64,000 nucleotides of DNA from Symbiodinium natans (GCA_905221605.1 CAJNDS010002013.1:456377-520376), one strand, 5' to 3'; shown: positions 1 to 9,925, numbered from the stretch's first letter. A program made the numbers and translations. The notes: generated by a model from the sequence alone, not told the origin.

Positions 1-240
1 ATTAGTATGTTCATTGTCTTTTCTCACCTAAAGACTTCCATGAAAACCAAACCATAAATCCAGTTACTGTAAAGCTCATGCAAATCACCCATTAAAAGAA
101 GTGAGAAAGAAGTGAGCACATTCATACCTGTGGTCACAATAATGTGAAGTCTAACACTTTGTAATAAGTACACGCTTGTGTAGCATTATAACGTACATCC
201 CGCGAGCTAACTTTAAGCCCTTTAAACGCAAAAAATATTC
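1..240. other. Unique AT-rich sequence, no feature seen
   Basis: This stretch has no telomeric heptamers, hairpin element or usable open frame. It is more AT-rich than what follows and ends where degenerate GGGTTTA repeats begin near 260. I see nothing that assigns it a role. Confidence 0.5.
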
Positions 241-427
241 TAACTGCAAGGTCTCTGCGGTTTAGGGTTTAGGGTTTATGGTTAAGGGGGTTCGGGTTGA
301 CTACTGAGGGTTGAGGGTTGAGGGTTCAAGGGAAGTGCCCCACCTAGATGCAAGGCCAGAAACCGAAGCACTAAACCACAACAGGGATTAGGGATCAGGG
401 CTTACGTAGCGTAAGACCCCCCAGATA

Positions 428-504
428 CACTCTAAACCCTAAACCCTAATTAAACCCTAAACCCTAAACCCTAAATCCTGAAACCTAAACCCGAAACCCT
501 GAAC
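428..504 (-). repeat. Interstitial telomeric array, C-rich, degenerate
   Basis: About nine CCCTAAA units on the plus strand, with a CCCTAATTAAA junction and decayed units (CCTGAAA, CCCGAAA) at the right end. The CCCTAATTAAACCC junction recurs at 631-731, 4950, 54600 and 61150. It is therefore a recurring variant and not a single error. Confidence 0.9.
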
Positions 505-630
505 CCTAAACTCTATGTCCACCATGTTTGTTTTCCTAAATCAAAAGCCCAGATTGTCTGACAACCCCCGCCACGATTGCCCATGAACCTCCAAATAGGC
601 AAGGGTCGCCCTGGTCTAGCTTCGTGAGAC

Positions 631-731
631 TGTGGCCCTAAACCCTAAACCCTAAACCCTAATCCCTAAACCCTAATTAAACCCTAAACCTGAAACCCTA
701 AACCCTAAACCCTAAACCCTAAAAACCCTAA
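631..731 (-). repeat. Interstitial telomeric array, C-rich
   Basis: About thirteen CCCTAAA units with one CCCTAATTAAA junction, one CCTGAAA variant and a terminal CCCTAAAAA. Unique sequence flanks both sides. Confidence 0.95.
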
Positions 732-1059
732 ATTCATCCAGTATTCTCACGTCAAGCTGATTGCTTCAGGAGTGTCCGCATGACAGTTCGCATAAACCCT
801 AAACCCTAAACCCTAAGCCCCAAACCCTAAACCCAAAAGACTCTGCAAGCAGGAGCCTCTTGGGTCTTCCGGACATTCTAAGCCATTGGAGCTATCTGTT
901 GGTTTAGGATTTGGGGTTTAGGATCGGGTTTCAGGCTTTGGGTTTAAGGTGGAGTCAGAAGTGCGCATCATCTTAGGGAGCACCAGTCTACGGCCCTAAA
1001 CCCTACACCCTCCACCCAAGGTACTGCATTGGAGCCTTTAGGCACAAGACTCCCTTGGT

Positions 1060-1166
1060 TTCCCAGTAACCATCTTACTATAAGGGCACCCGTTTTGGGG
1101 TTGGTTATTTTTTAAGGGAACCTTGAACCCAAAAAAAGGGGAAAATGGGTACCCGCTGGGCTACCG
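1060..1166. mobile_element. Foldback element, family B
   Basis: The left end reads CCCAGTAACCATCTTACTATAA and the right end GCTGGGCTAC, with the family's inner words between them (AAGGGCACCC, GGGGTTGG, AAGGGAACCTTGAACCC, AAAAAAAGGGG). The whole 107 bp can fold back on itself. It has no coding capacity, as expected of a non-autonomous MITE-like element. Confidence 0.7.
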
Positions 1167-1180
1167 TGGCTCTTAACCCC

Positions 1181-1282
1181 AAGGGTGCATGCATGTACGG
1201 GAATACTTGGGCCCCAAAGTCCCTGTATAGGAGGTACTCTAATTAAGGCCCAAGTACTCCCTATGTAGGTACATGGACCCTT
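1181..1282. mobile_element. Foldback element, family A
   Basis: The left arm starts AAGGGTGCATGCATGTACGG and the right arm ends GTAGGTACATGGACCCTT. The inner words GGAATACTTGGGCCCC and GGCCCAAGTACTCC pair with each other. The arms give a nearly continuous stem of more than 40 bp. Other copies lie near 8307, 38595, 47227 and 55434. Confidence 0.8.
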
Positions 1283-1423
1283 AGGGATAATGGAAGAGCA
1301 AAGCGGCGCACCCACCACGTCCGCGGCAAGTCGACGGGGCGACCAGGTGAGCGCGCGGAGGAATGAGGCGGACATGTGGCAGCCCCCAGGTCGTTCTCGA
1401 CAATGTTAGCTCAAGAGCTTGTG

Positions 1424-1475
1424 AACCCTAAACCCTAAACCCTAAACCCTAAACCCTAAACCCTAACCCCTAAAC
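1424..1475 (-). repeat. Interstitial telomeric array, C-rich
   Basis: Seven CCCTAAA units that run directly into a family B element at CCTAGG. The array and the hairpin share the CCTA boundary. Confidence 0.95.
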
Positions 1476-1572
1476 CTAGGAATACAAAGGGTGCCCTTTT
1501 TTGATTTCAAGGGGCTTCCAAACAAACCTAAACCATTAAAAAAAGGGAACAAGGGCCTCTGCGTCCTAGTAT
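1476..1572. mobile_element. Foldback element, family B
   Basis: CCTAGGAATACAAAGGGTGCCC at the left and GCGTCCTAGTA at the right, with the inner words TTTTGATTTCAAGGGGCTT and AAAAAAAGGGAACAAGGGCC. The inner CCTAAACC shows that the family carries a telomere-like seed of its own. Confidence 0.65.
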
Positions 1573-2119
1573 CCCTTTTGGGGCTAACGTATCAGGCTCC
1601 ATGTGGTGAGTAGGAGCCTCAAAGAAGGATCATCATGAGTTCTGTTCTGGTGCATGTCCTGATCGCTCGGGGCACCACAATGGTCCCAGCACGTACAAAG
1701 GCTCCGAGTGTAGGGCTTAGGGTTTAGGTCTCTGACTATGCTACCCTTGTGGCGGGAAACTACTCATGTCGGGTTCCTTCTAAACCCCTATAAAGCCAAA
1801 CTCTAACCCCAAAGCGGGCTTCTAGATTGCGGGAGGGGATTACGTATTGCCGCTGCAGCTCACGCCGGGAGTTGGCGCTGAGCTGTTGCAAGCATCTCTT
1901 GGGCGGAAAGCGCAACAAAATCAAGCAAGCAGGCGTACATACCCTACTAATCCTAAATCCTGCACCCTAAACCCTAAACCCTATATAAACCCTAAACCCT
2001 AAACCCTAAACCCTAAAGGAATCCGAAACCTGTGAAACCTAAGGCCTCAGTCCTGGGCCACGGGGCCCTAAACCATGCCAGACTTCAACTCACCTCTCTC
2101 CTCACGTTTCTCCTCATCT

Positions 2120-2190
2120 ACAATTGGGGTTTAGGGTTTAGGGTTTGGGTTTTGGGTTTTGGGTTTAGGGTTTAGGGTTTTTAGGGTTCT
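2120..2190 (+). repeat. Interstitial telomeric array, G-rich with GGGTTTT variants
   Basis: About nine units, mixing TTTAGGG with TTTTGGG and TTTGGG. This orientation is opposite to the C-rich array at 1960-2015, so the pair faces each other across about 100 bp. Confidence 0.9.
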
Positions 2191-2420
2191 ACTTGCTGGC
2201 TCTGGGTCAGGAATCGAGGAGTTAGGTCCCAAGATTATTCTCAGGGGGGGAGGGGGGGTGGTTGATGTAAAGGGGTGACGTCCGGTACCAGAGCACCTAT
2301 CTTCCGATTAAGACCTTTCCTAGGTAAGTCTATAAACGCGCACTTTTTTATGGATGCCTTGGGAATATCTACAAGGGTTACGGCTCATGGATGGAGCTCC
2401 AAATGGACTCAGGCTGCACT

Positions 2421-2658
2421 CTTAGGGTAGGTACCTGGTCCCTGCATAAGGGCCCTTAGACCCTAAACCCTAAACCCTAAACCCTAAACCCTAAACCCTA
2501 AACCCTAAACCCTAAACCCTAAACCCTAAACCCTAAACCCTAAACCCTAAACCCCCGAAATACCCCTTACATAGCCTGCGCAACCCAAGGGCCCATACTT
2601 CAGAACCCTTTAAAGAAGGTAAGGGACCACATTGAGGGCCCATGAAAATACCCTTAGA
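2421..2658. mobile_element. Foldback element, family F, interrupted by a telomeric array
   Basis: The left end CTTAGGGTAGGTACCTGG and right end ATGAAAATACCCTTAG match the ends of the family F copies at 8487 and 14883. The right-hand inner words (CCCATACTTCAGAACCC, GGTAAGGGACCACATT) match the 14883 copy closely. About thirteen CCCTAAA units (2459-2553) sit inside the left arm where the other copy continues directly. The simplest reading is that telomeric sequence was inserted or grew inside an existing element. Confidence 0.75.
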
Positions 2659-2675
2659 GGGACAGCGAACCGAAG

Positions 2676-2830
2676 TCCGCTTAGGGTTTAGGATTTAGGG
2701 TTTAGGGTTTAGGGTTTAGGGTTTAGGGGGCTTAGGGGGCTTAGGGGGCTTAGGGGGCTTAGGGGGCTTAGGGGGCTTAGGGGGCTTAGGGGGCTTAGGG
2801 GGCTTAGGGGGCTTAGGGGGCTTAGGGCTT
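2676..2830 (+). repeat. Telomeric array passing into a CTTAGGGGG array
   Basis: Six TTTAGGG units are followed without a break by about ten copies of the 9-mer CTTAGGGGG (2731-2825). The 9-mer looks like a telomeric unit that changed (TTT to CTT, plus two G) and then amplified locally, because its copies are uniform. Confidence 0.9.
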
Positions 2831-2916
2831 ACAAGAGATTCTGATTCCTCGAAGGAAACCCGACCAAGCGAGACTTTGCAACTTTGTCTGTCCCAGTTTG
2901 CAAGAACCTTAAAAAA

Positions 2917-3027
2917 GAGTCTACTTGAAGGTTTATGGTTGCTTAAGCGTAAGGTTATAGGCTGTTATGGGTACCCGAACTAAGGTGATAACCAGGTTAC
3001 CCTACTGAGAAGTGCCAATATGAACCC
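2917..3027. mobile_element. Foldback element, family G
   Basis: Left end CTACTTGAAGGTTTATGG, right end CTGAGAAGTGCCAATATGAACCCC. The centre contains GGTTATAGGCTGTTATGGGTACC against AAGGTGATAACCAGGTTACC. It matches the better preserved copies at 29940 and 59970. Confidence 0.6.
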
Positions 3028-3348
3028 CGAACCCTGAACGCTAAACCCTAAACCCTAAACCCTAAACCCAAAACCAAAAACCCAAAACCCAAAACGAAAA
3101 CCCAAAACCAAAGCCCCAAGCCACCTTTTTGCCGCAACGTGCAGAGAAAAGCGATGGAACCTCCGACCTTTCATATCGAATTTCCTTTGCAATTCAAACA
3201 AACACTGGACCGCAAGCTCCTCCTCAAACGTATGGGGGTCATGTGGGCATTTCCCAAAAATGGGGGGAACCCCTTTTATGTCCCAGATTAAACAAAGAAT
3301 CCCCTTAAAGGGACCCCCAAAAAAACTTTTCGGAACCCCCCCCCCCCC

Positions 3349-3418
3349 CCTAAACCCTAAACCCTAAACCCTAAACCCTAAACCCTAAACCCTAAACCCT
3401 AAACCCTAAACCCTAAAC
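3349..3418 (-). repeat. Interstitial telomeric array, C-rich
   Basis: Ten perfect CCCTAAA units preceded by a poly-C run, so the array begins at a homopolymer. Confidence 0.95.
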
Positions 3419-3473
3419 GGGGGAGTCTGTGGGTCCCTGCGACTCAGGGCCTCTTGATCTATGACGGCACGTC

Positions 3474-3950
3474 AGGGTTTAGGGCTTTGGGCTTTAGGGT
3501 TTAGGGTTTAGGGTTTAGGGTTTAGGAACGCCCCTCCCGTGTTAATGAGCTGGAAACTGAAGGAACGGAGTCAATGTTTGGTAAGCAGCGCAGGCTGCAG
3601 AACTTTAAAGGCCAAGGTTCCAAGACCGAGCTCTTGAAAAGGCTGGATGGTTTAAGCTCTAGGAACTACTTGTGGATCCCAAACCCTAAGAACGAATCAG
3701 AAGGTTACAGCCCTCTAAATATAGGATATCACCCCCAGAACTGTAGGCAAATGGAGCTCCAGCTATAAGGTCGAGAAAGGAAAACTTACGAAAAAAACCA
3801 TCGTGCAGGCGAAATGTCAAGGAACCTTGCGGTGTCAGTGCTGCTTTGATCTGCTCAAAGCGACAGGGCCTTCTTCCGAAGCCACAATCACCCAAACTTA
3901 GGGCTTCCAAGACGGCTTGCAGGCCTAGGGCTTAGGGGTTCGGGTTTAGG
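3474..3950. other. Telomeric fragments and unique spacer
   Basis: A short G-rich array (3474-3525), then about 380 bp of apparently unique sequence, then degenerate GGGCTTAGGGGTT repeats. The overlapping small open frames here (60-75 codons on both strands) show no recognisable motif and I do not call them genes. Confidence 0.5.
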
Positions 3951-4045
3951 GTTTAGGAACCGCCGCCGTTCCCCCCCTATTTCCCCCTTTTCCTCCCCCT
4001 CCCGGAGTCCGAAACCCCTACCCGAAGCCCTAAATCCCCCTCCCC

Positions 4046-4105
4046 TAAACCCTAAACCCTAAACCCTAAACCCTAAACCCTAAACCCTAAACCCCAAACC
4101 CTAAC
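4046..4105 (-). repeat. Interstitial telomeric array, C-rich
   Basis: Seven to eight CCCTAAA units ending in CCCCAAACCCTAACCC. Confidence 0.9.
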
Positions 4106-4285
4106 CCCCCGATTAAACACCCTAAACCTGAAGCCCTAAACCTGCGCACCGTGTGACAGCTTCGAAACCCTGAACATTAAACCGTAAACACTAACCCCAA
4201 AACCCCAACCACACACCCCAACCACACACCACAGGGGAGGGGGGGGGGGGGTCCGGACGTGCCCCGCTCATGTGATGTGTATTAA

Positions 4286-4455
4286 ATAAATAAATAAATA
4301 AATATATATATATATATATATATATATCTGTGTATATGGATATGTATACATGTGTATATGCACATATCGTATTCACATAAATCTACACATAAGCTTGTAT
4401 ATGTGTATAATATATATATATACATATATGTATATATGTATATATATATATTCAT
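4286..4455. repeat. TAAA/TA microsatellite cluster
   Basis: Five TAAA units pass into a long (TA)n run, followed by interrupted TATATG/TACATA blocks. The same TAAA-then-TA order is seen at 28298-28440. This suggests one AT-rich repeat type and not independent runs. Confidence 0.85.
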
Positions 4456-4560
4456 TTTTGACGATCCACCTATCCACCGACCCCCACCGCACCGGCACCC
4501 GTGAAGTCTTTGTTTCTGAATTGTCGTATCCCCTCCCCTCCTTTCCGCCTCTTTCCCAAG

Positions 4561-4630
4561 AGTAGCCTAGGAATAAACAGGGTGCCCTGTTGCTGTGAGG
4601 GGGCTTACTAGGGGAACCCTAGGACCCCTA
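4561..4630. mobile_element. Partial foldback element, family B
   Basis: AGTAGCCTAGGAATAAACAGGG followed by GGGGGCTTACTAGGGGAACCC matches the left two thirds of family B. The right terminal CAGCCTAG is missing, so the copy is truncated. Confidence 0.55.
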
Positions 4631-4734
4631 TGTAGAGTCCTGAAGTGCTCTGATCTTGGGCTGTGGTGAGGCATCTTGTTGACCTGCTGACAACTTCGGG
4701 AGTGGAAGTCCTAGGTAGGGTTTAGGGATTAGCG

Positions 4735-4830
4735 CTTGTAGGGCTTGTTGGGCTTGTAGGGCTTGTTGGGCTTGTGTGCTTTTAGGGCAGACAGGGCTTT
4801 CAGGGCTTCCAGGGCTTAGGGCTTGTGTTC
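4735..4830 (+). repeat. GGGCTTGTAGGGCTTGTT short repeat
   Basis: Tandem GGGCTTGT(A/T) units, then GGGCTTCCAGGGCTTAGGGCTT. They are probably decayed telomeric units amplified locally. The minus-strand frame across them (a peptide rich in QAQQALQ) is the translation of the repeat. Confidence 0.7.
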
Positions 4831-5321
4831 TGCAGTTGACCAAAAATCGTGGGCTGGAGTGTCTTTTCAACGCATGTTCCTCCAACATAGGGCCATACAC
4901 CCCAAAACCCCCAAACCCGTAGCCCTGAAAACGTAAACCCTTACACTTAATTAAACCCTAAACCCTAAATCTTTACACCTTAAACCCTATAGAACCCTAA
5001 GCCATTAAACCCTGAAGACCCATTAGGTGTCCTAGACTTGGAGATTCGGAGGTGTTAAGCTGAAAACCTCGAGCGGAAGGTTTACGGTTTAGGGTTTGTA
5101 AATGGCAGAGTTTAGGAAAACTTTGGTGGGTTCGTGTTTTGGCTTTAGGGCTTAGGGCTTGGGGTTTATGCCTTAGTGCTTAGGGTTTAGGGCTGACGTT
5201 TGTTTGGAGTTTCGGGCGCCTACTTCGATGATGGAGAGCTTGTGCCTGTAGCAGCTGTCATCGGCTGAAACCCTAAGCTTACAGGCTTATAGGGTTCCTA
5301 AGGGAGGGGGGGGGGGGGGGG

Positions 5322-5510
5322 AGGGTTGGGTTTAGGGCTTTTTAGGGTTTAGGGTTTATTAGGGTTTAGGGTTTATTAGGGTTTAGGGTTTATTAGGGTT
5401 TAGGGTTTATTAGGGTTTAGGGTTTAGGGTTTAGGGTTTAGGGTTTAGGGTTTAGGGTTTAGGGTTTAGGGTTTAGGGTTTAGGGTTTAGGGTTTAGGGT
5501 TTAGGGCAAG
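5322..5510 (+). repeat. Long telomeric array, G-rich, with TTTATTAGGG higher-order units
   Basis: The first 80 bp alternates GGGTTTATTA with GGGTTTA to make a 17-bp unit repeated four times. About fifteen uniform TTTAGGG units follow. Amplification of the 17-mer shows that copying happens in blocks larger than one heptamer. Confidence 0.95.
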
Positions 5511-5573
5511 GGGGGTAGGTATCTCAGGAACGCTAGGGAAGCGCAGGAGTGTTAAGGAGCAGAGGGGAGTCTA

Positions 5574-5646
5574 CCCTAAACCCTAAACCCTAAACCCTAA
5601 ACCCTAAACCCTAAACCCTAAACCCTAAACCCTAAACCCTAAACCC
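5574..5646 (-). repeat. Interstitial telomeric array, C-rich
   Basis: Ten CCCTAAA units. The array lies 64 bp from the G-rich array ending at 5510, in inverted orientation. Confidence 0.95.
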
Positions 5647-5793
5647 CCCCTCCAAGAACCCAATAGTATACCCTAGAACCCTAAGCCCTCGAAACCATCC
5701 CACCCATCCCAAGCCTGCCAGGGCCCCTGAAAACTCCGAAATAACAGCATGAACCCTAGGAGGCTCAACCCGAAAGCCTGAACCCAAAACCCC

Positions 5794-5873
5794 CTAAACC
5801 CTAAACCCTAAACCCTCAACCCTCAACCCTAAACCCTAAACCCTAAACCCTAAACCCTAAACCCTAAACCCTC
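5794..5873 (-). repeat. Interstitial telomeric array, C-rich
   Basis: About eleven units, including two CCCTCAA variants in the middle. Confidence 0.95.
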
Positions 5874-6171
5874 AGGGGTTTCTACTAGTCTAGATCCTCC
5901 CAAAGAAGCCCGGAACACCAAACGAATACCAGCAATATCACACCCGCAATGCCCAAGAAGAACGCCATTGGTGTGCAAAGTTTAGAGAATCCCCCAAAAA
6001 ATAAAAGAAATAATCCCTATAACTATATTGCCGTTGCAAAGAAAGAAAATCTGTGTTTTTGTTGTTTTTTTTTTTGGGGGGGGGGGGGGTCTGGGTTTTG
6101 GTTTCATAAACCTCACACGCCAGCACAACCCAAGTTCTTGGGAAGCACAGAAACCAGCCATCTAAGGGTAG

Positions 6172-6225
6172 TTTAGGGTTTAGGGTTTAGGGTTTAGGGT
6201 TTAGGGTTTAGGGTTTAGGGTTTAG
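6172..6225 (+). repeat. Interstitial telomeric array, G-rich
   Basis: Seven to eight TTTAGGG units immediately left of a family F hairpin. Confidence 0.95.
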
Positions 6226-6345
6226 CCCTACCTCCCTTAAAGGGCTCTGAAGTATGGGCCCTGAAATTGTATAGGGTATACAGGGGGTACAAGGGGTTTG
6301 GGGGTTCCCCTTTCCATACAAAGGGGCCATGCAACTACTCTGAGA
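6226..6345. mobile_element. Foldback element, family F
   Basis: It contains CTCTGAAGTATGGGCCCTGAA, GTATAGGGTATACAGGGGGTAC and GGCCATGCAACTACTCTGAG, the reverse-oriented words of the family F copies at 14883 and 49207. Confidence 0.6.
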
Positions 6346-6487
6346 AGCCCACACAACCTAAACCAACAGGGTTTAATTAGGGTTTAGGGTTTAGGGTTTA
6401 GGGTTCAGGTCCGCGACATCAGTGAGGTGTAGAAGCGAACAAGGTCCAGCTCTGCTGCGTCCCGGGGACTCTCCACCTGCAACTTGG

Positions 6488-6576
6488 GATGTTCACCCTA
6501 AATGTCCTGAGTTGGGAATACGATAGGGGGTACCATAGTCTCTATTCAGGACTGCTAGAAAAAGGGGAACATCCCA
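6488..6576. mobile_element. Foldback element, family C
   Basis: Ends GGGATGTTCACCCTAA and AAAAGGGGAACATCCCA are inverted repeats. Inner words GGGAATACGATAGGGG and CTCTATTCAGGACTG are shared with the copies at 9115 and 24497. Confidence 0.75.
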
Positions 6577-6950
6577 ACCTACAACCCACAAAGGCTTAGT
6601 GTGTGCAATTGCGGCGATGATTCTCTTGGTCCTCCGCACACTCTCTGAACAGTAGCTCTTCTTAGGGTCTAAATATTCTGGCGCCCTTCAAGCTCAACCC
6701 TTAGAAAAGTACCTTAGGGAGCTGCTGGATCACCCCCCCCCCCCCCCAGAAGGCCCTAAGCCCGAAACCCTAAACCCCGATCTCGATCCAAACCCCTCGA
6801 CCGCGCCGTCACCTCTACCATCCTAGCCTTTCAAGATACGCTCCCGAAGGGACAGATGAAGAGCCTAACTACTGGGGTCTTGGGCCCTCTTAGGGCCTGA
6901 GGGAGTTGCTGGGAAGAAGGACTTTGAAGCAAAGAAACGCACTCCCATAG

Positions 6951-7028
6951 GGATGTTCCCCCTGGTACTAGCAGGGATTATCGTACCCCCCCTATGATTA
7001 TTCTGTTCGTATAAGGGGGAGCATCCCA
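6951..7028. mobile_element. Foldback element, family C, short variant
   Basis: Ends GGGATGTTCCCCCTGG and ATAAGGGGGAGCATCCCA pair. The inner part is shorter than in other copies but keeps TAGCAGGGATTATCGTACC. Confidence 0.75.
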
Positions 7029-7034
7029 GCACTC

Positions 7035-7090
7035 CCGGTTTAGGGTTTAAGGTTTAGGGTTTAGGGTTTAGGGTTTAGGGTTTAGGGCTC
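7035..7090 (+). repeat. Interstitial telomeric array, G-rich
   Basis: Seven units with one TTTAAGG variant, a few bases right of a family C hairpin. Confidence 0.9.
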
Positions 7091-7599
7091 AACCCCAACT
7101 CGAACCAGCTGGCGGCAAGGTGTAGCTATTTTCGAAGCCTGGCTGGTGCAAAAAGTGAGAAAGCACCACCTACACATTCATACATTCACCCACGATTTGC
7201 TGAAGACCCCCCCTATGTTGCCCTTTTAAGGAAGAGTGTACTCCATCTTTTTGTGGTGGGGGTCTCTTAGGCAAACAGTAGGCACTCTGCACGGTCTGAG
7301 ATGGAATACGGCTGCGCGGCTGCATCTCGAGGATAACGGGTTCGCTCGCCAACTGTTCCTAGAATCTCTATCTCTGGACCTTGAACTCCCCAGAACGATG
7401 TAATTCATGGAGCCCAAAACCCAAAACCCTAAAAAACCCTGAGCCCTGAACCCTGAACCCAAAACCCTAAACCCTAAACCCTAAACCCTAAACCCTAAAG
7501 GAAGGGAGGCTCGGGCCTTCAGGCTGCGGGCGTAGGGAAAGTACGAGGGTTCAGGGTTCAGGCTTTACGGCTTGGGATCCCTGCATGGCTAAGGGTTTG

Positions 7600-7810
7600 G
7601 GTTTTAGGGTTTAGGGTTTAGGGTTTAGGGTTTAGGGTTTAGGGTTTAGGGTTTAGGGTTTAGGGTTTAGGGTTTAGGGTTTAGGATTTGGGGTTTAGGG
7701 TTTAGGGTTTAGGTTTTAGGGTTGAGGGTTTAGGGTTTAAGGTTTAGTGTGGGGGGTTAGGGTTTCGGGTTTAGGGTTTAGGGTTCAGGTTTTCGGGTTT
7801 AGGGTTTACT
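7600..7810 (+). repeat. Long telomeric array, G-rich, decaying rightwards
   Basis: About fourteen clean TTTAGGG units to 7682, then about a dozen mixed variants (TTTGGGG, TTGAGGG, TTTCGGG, TTTAAGG). The clean part and the decayed part suggest different ages or rates of homogenisation within one array. Confidence 0.95.
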
Positions 7811-8306
7811 GCTGACCTCAATAAGCCCTCTGGAGGATTGTTCTGAATGTAGGCCTCTTTGCCGGGGGGGAGGGGTGGGTTTCTTTTCTAAGGAACTCGA
7901 CAATCAAAGTACCACACACAGACCCCAAACCCTAAACCCTGAACCCAACCCGAAACCCTAAAACCTGAATTCTCATTCAACATCGCTGCCAGTTCCGGAT
8001 TGGGGCTCTCTAAGCCGCCCGAAACCCGACGTGCTCCAACAAGATACAGGCCAGCATGCGCCATGGAGGGCCGACGCTCACATCGATGTGGCACCGGGAG
8101 ACTCCAAGGGACTAAGGGAGGGACCCTTCTGAGGGACCTTGGGGTTAATTTCGGGCTACTTAGGTATATAAGGACCATAGAAGGCACATATAGGGGTGAT
8201 ATGGGTATATAGGGGTTATATCTCTGAGTCCCTCCTTATGCCCCTTAAGAGAAAGTCGCGCACAGAATTCCTACAAGGAAGTCCAGCGCATCTCATCGGA
8301 TTTCCT

Positions 8307-8409
8307 AAGGGTCCATGCACCTAAATAGGGAGTATTTGGGCCTTAAAGTACCTCCTATATAGGGACTTTGGGGCCCAAGTATTCCCCATTTAGGTACATG
8401 GACCCTTAG
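8307..8409. mobile_element. Foldback element, family A (reference copy)
   Basis: The left arm AAGGGTCCATGCACCTAAAT continues through AGGGAGTATTTGGGCC. The right arm runs GGCCCAAGTATTCCCC then ATTTAGGTACATGGACCCTT. The arms pair over about 45 bp with few mismatches around a loop of roughly 12 bp (TCCTATATAGGG), which is itself partly palindromic. Confidence 0.85.
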
Positions 8410-8486
8410 GGATTTTGTGTGCTCCGGAGGTTTTCAGCGCACCGTGCTTTCAAAAGGAGGCGTTGGCGCCTCAAAAGACAAAGATC

Positions 8487-8572
8487 TTAGGGTAGTTACA
8501 TGGCCCCTGAATATGCTTCGACCTTATATGTCCTACACAACTCAAGGGCCCGCATAACTACCCTTAGAAAAA
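8487..8572. mobile_element. Foldback element, family F (uninterrupted copy)
   Basis: Ends CTTAGGGTAGTTACATGG and CGCATAACTACCCTTAG are inverted repeats, with CTTATATGTCCTACACAAC and CAAGGGCCC inside. This copy lacks the telomeric insertion found in the 2421 copy. Confidence 0.75.
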
Positions 8573-8656
8573 AGAATGCTCCGGAGCCTCCTATCAACTT
8601 TGCTGCTCCAGTGGCGGGAAATACTGAGCTGATTGTGAGCAGTTTCTGGCAGCTTT

Positions 8657-8699
8657 GAACCCTAAACCCTAAACCCTAAACCCTAAACCCTAAACCCTC
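8657..8699 (-). repeat. Interstitial telomeric array, C-rich
   Basis: Six CCCTAAA units just right of the word CTCCGGAGCCTCC (8580), which is an anchor shared with 37185. Confidence 0.9.
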
Positions 8700-8835
8700 A
8701 AAGACTATGCCTAAGCATGCCCAAAAATGCCGTGGACTTCAGAACAACTCCCACCCCTTCCCCCCCCCCCCCCCCCCGGTTTTGGAGCAGGGTTTCAAGG
8801 TTTCAGGGTTTCAGGGTTTCAAGGCTTCAGGGTTA

Positions 8836-8955
8836 GGATCAGGGTTTAGGGTTTAGGGTTTAGGGTTTAGGGTTTAGGGTTTAGGGTTTAGGGTTTAGGG
8901 TTTAGAGCTTAGGGTTTAGGGTTTAGGGGTTTAGGGTTTAGGGTGTAGGGTTTAC
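8836..8955 (+). repeat. Interstitial telomeric array, G-rich
   Basis: About fifteen TTTAGGG units, preceded by a run of GGGTTTCA units (8790-8835). The TTTCAGGG to TTTAGGG transition is gradual. Confidence 0.95.
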
Positions 8956-9114
8956 TTCCGGGTCCTTGTGCTGGGCTCCCGGATGTGTCGTTGTTGGCTT
9001 TGGCAAGACTGGGGGGGACCCTCAGTCCGAAAACACGGAAACCCCCAGAACCCCTAGTTTAGGGTTTATGGTTTAGGGCTTAGGGTTTGGGGTGAGTATA
9101 GGGGTCGGCATTTG

Positions 9115-9214
9115 GGATGTTCCCCCTTATACGAACAGTCCTCAGTAGGGATTAGAATAGGGTGTACTGAAAATCCCCATTAAGGACTTTTAGTTTCAGG
9201 GGGGACATCCCAAG
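9115..9214. mobile_element. Foldback element, family C (reference copy)
   Basis: GGGATGTTCCCCCTTATACG at the left pairs with CAGGGGGGACATCCCA at the right. AACAGTCCTCAGTAGGGATT pairs with CCCCATTAAGGACTTTTAG. It is an uninterrupted copy for comparison with 21868. Confidence 0.8.
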
Positions 9215-9554
9215 CCGAATAATTACCGAATTATGTTCCCTTATGGTCTCTAGAACCACCTGAAAATACTCTTCAACTTGTTTCGGCCCCTTCAGTATAA
9301 ACCCTGAGACCTACAACCTACAAAAGGACCTTGGGAGGCTCCGCTCGAATTTCTACAAACCCTGCGCGCTGGAAGACCCAGCCTTCGAAACCGGGGGGGT
9401 GGGACGGGGGTTGGGGTTCAGGGTTTAGGAAATATATACAGGGGTCGGAATAATTACGAATAACATTATGGTCCCTTTGCAATGATACTACAGTAACCCC
9501 CCAACATCGTATTCCAACTATTCAGGCCACTATACTAGGGCTTGGGGCTTAGGG

Positions 9555-9730
9555 GTTCACCCTAAACCCTAACCTTATAGACCCTAAACCCTAAACCCTA
9601 AACCCTAGACCCTAGACCCTACACCCTAAACCCTGAACCCTAAACCCTAAACCCTAAACCCTAAACCCTAAACCCTAAACCCTAAACCCTAAACCCTAAA
9701 CCCTAAACCCTAAACCCTAAACCCTAAATT
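9555..9730 (-). repeat. Long telomeric array, C-rich
   Basis: About 23 units. The left third has CCCTAGA and CCCTACA variants and the right two thirds are clean CCCTAAA. Confidence 0.95.
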
Positions 9731-9802
9731 AAAGATTGAAGTCCCGAAGCCACCGCCTTTCAGGGGTTGAATGGCTTGTCGGTCCAAGGTTTTTCTGCAA
9801 CA

Positions 9803-9925
9803 AGGGTTTAGGGTTTAGGGTTTAGCTTAGGGTTTAGGGTTTAGGGTTTAGGGTTTAGGGTTTAGGGTTTAGGGTTTAGGGTTTAGGGTTTAGGGTTTAG
9901 GGTTTAGGGTTTAGTTTAGGGTTCG
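9803..9925 (+). repeat. Long telomeric array, G-rich
   Basis: About sixteen TTTAGGG units with two short TTTAG deletions. It lies 73 bp right of the C-rich array 9555-9730 in inverted orientation, so the two could form one large stem with a 73-bp loop. Confidence 0.95.
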
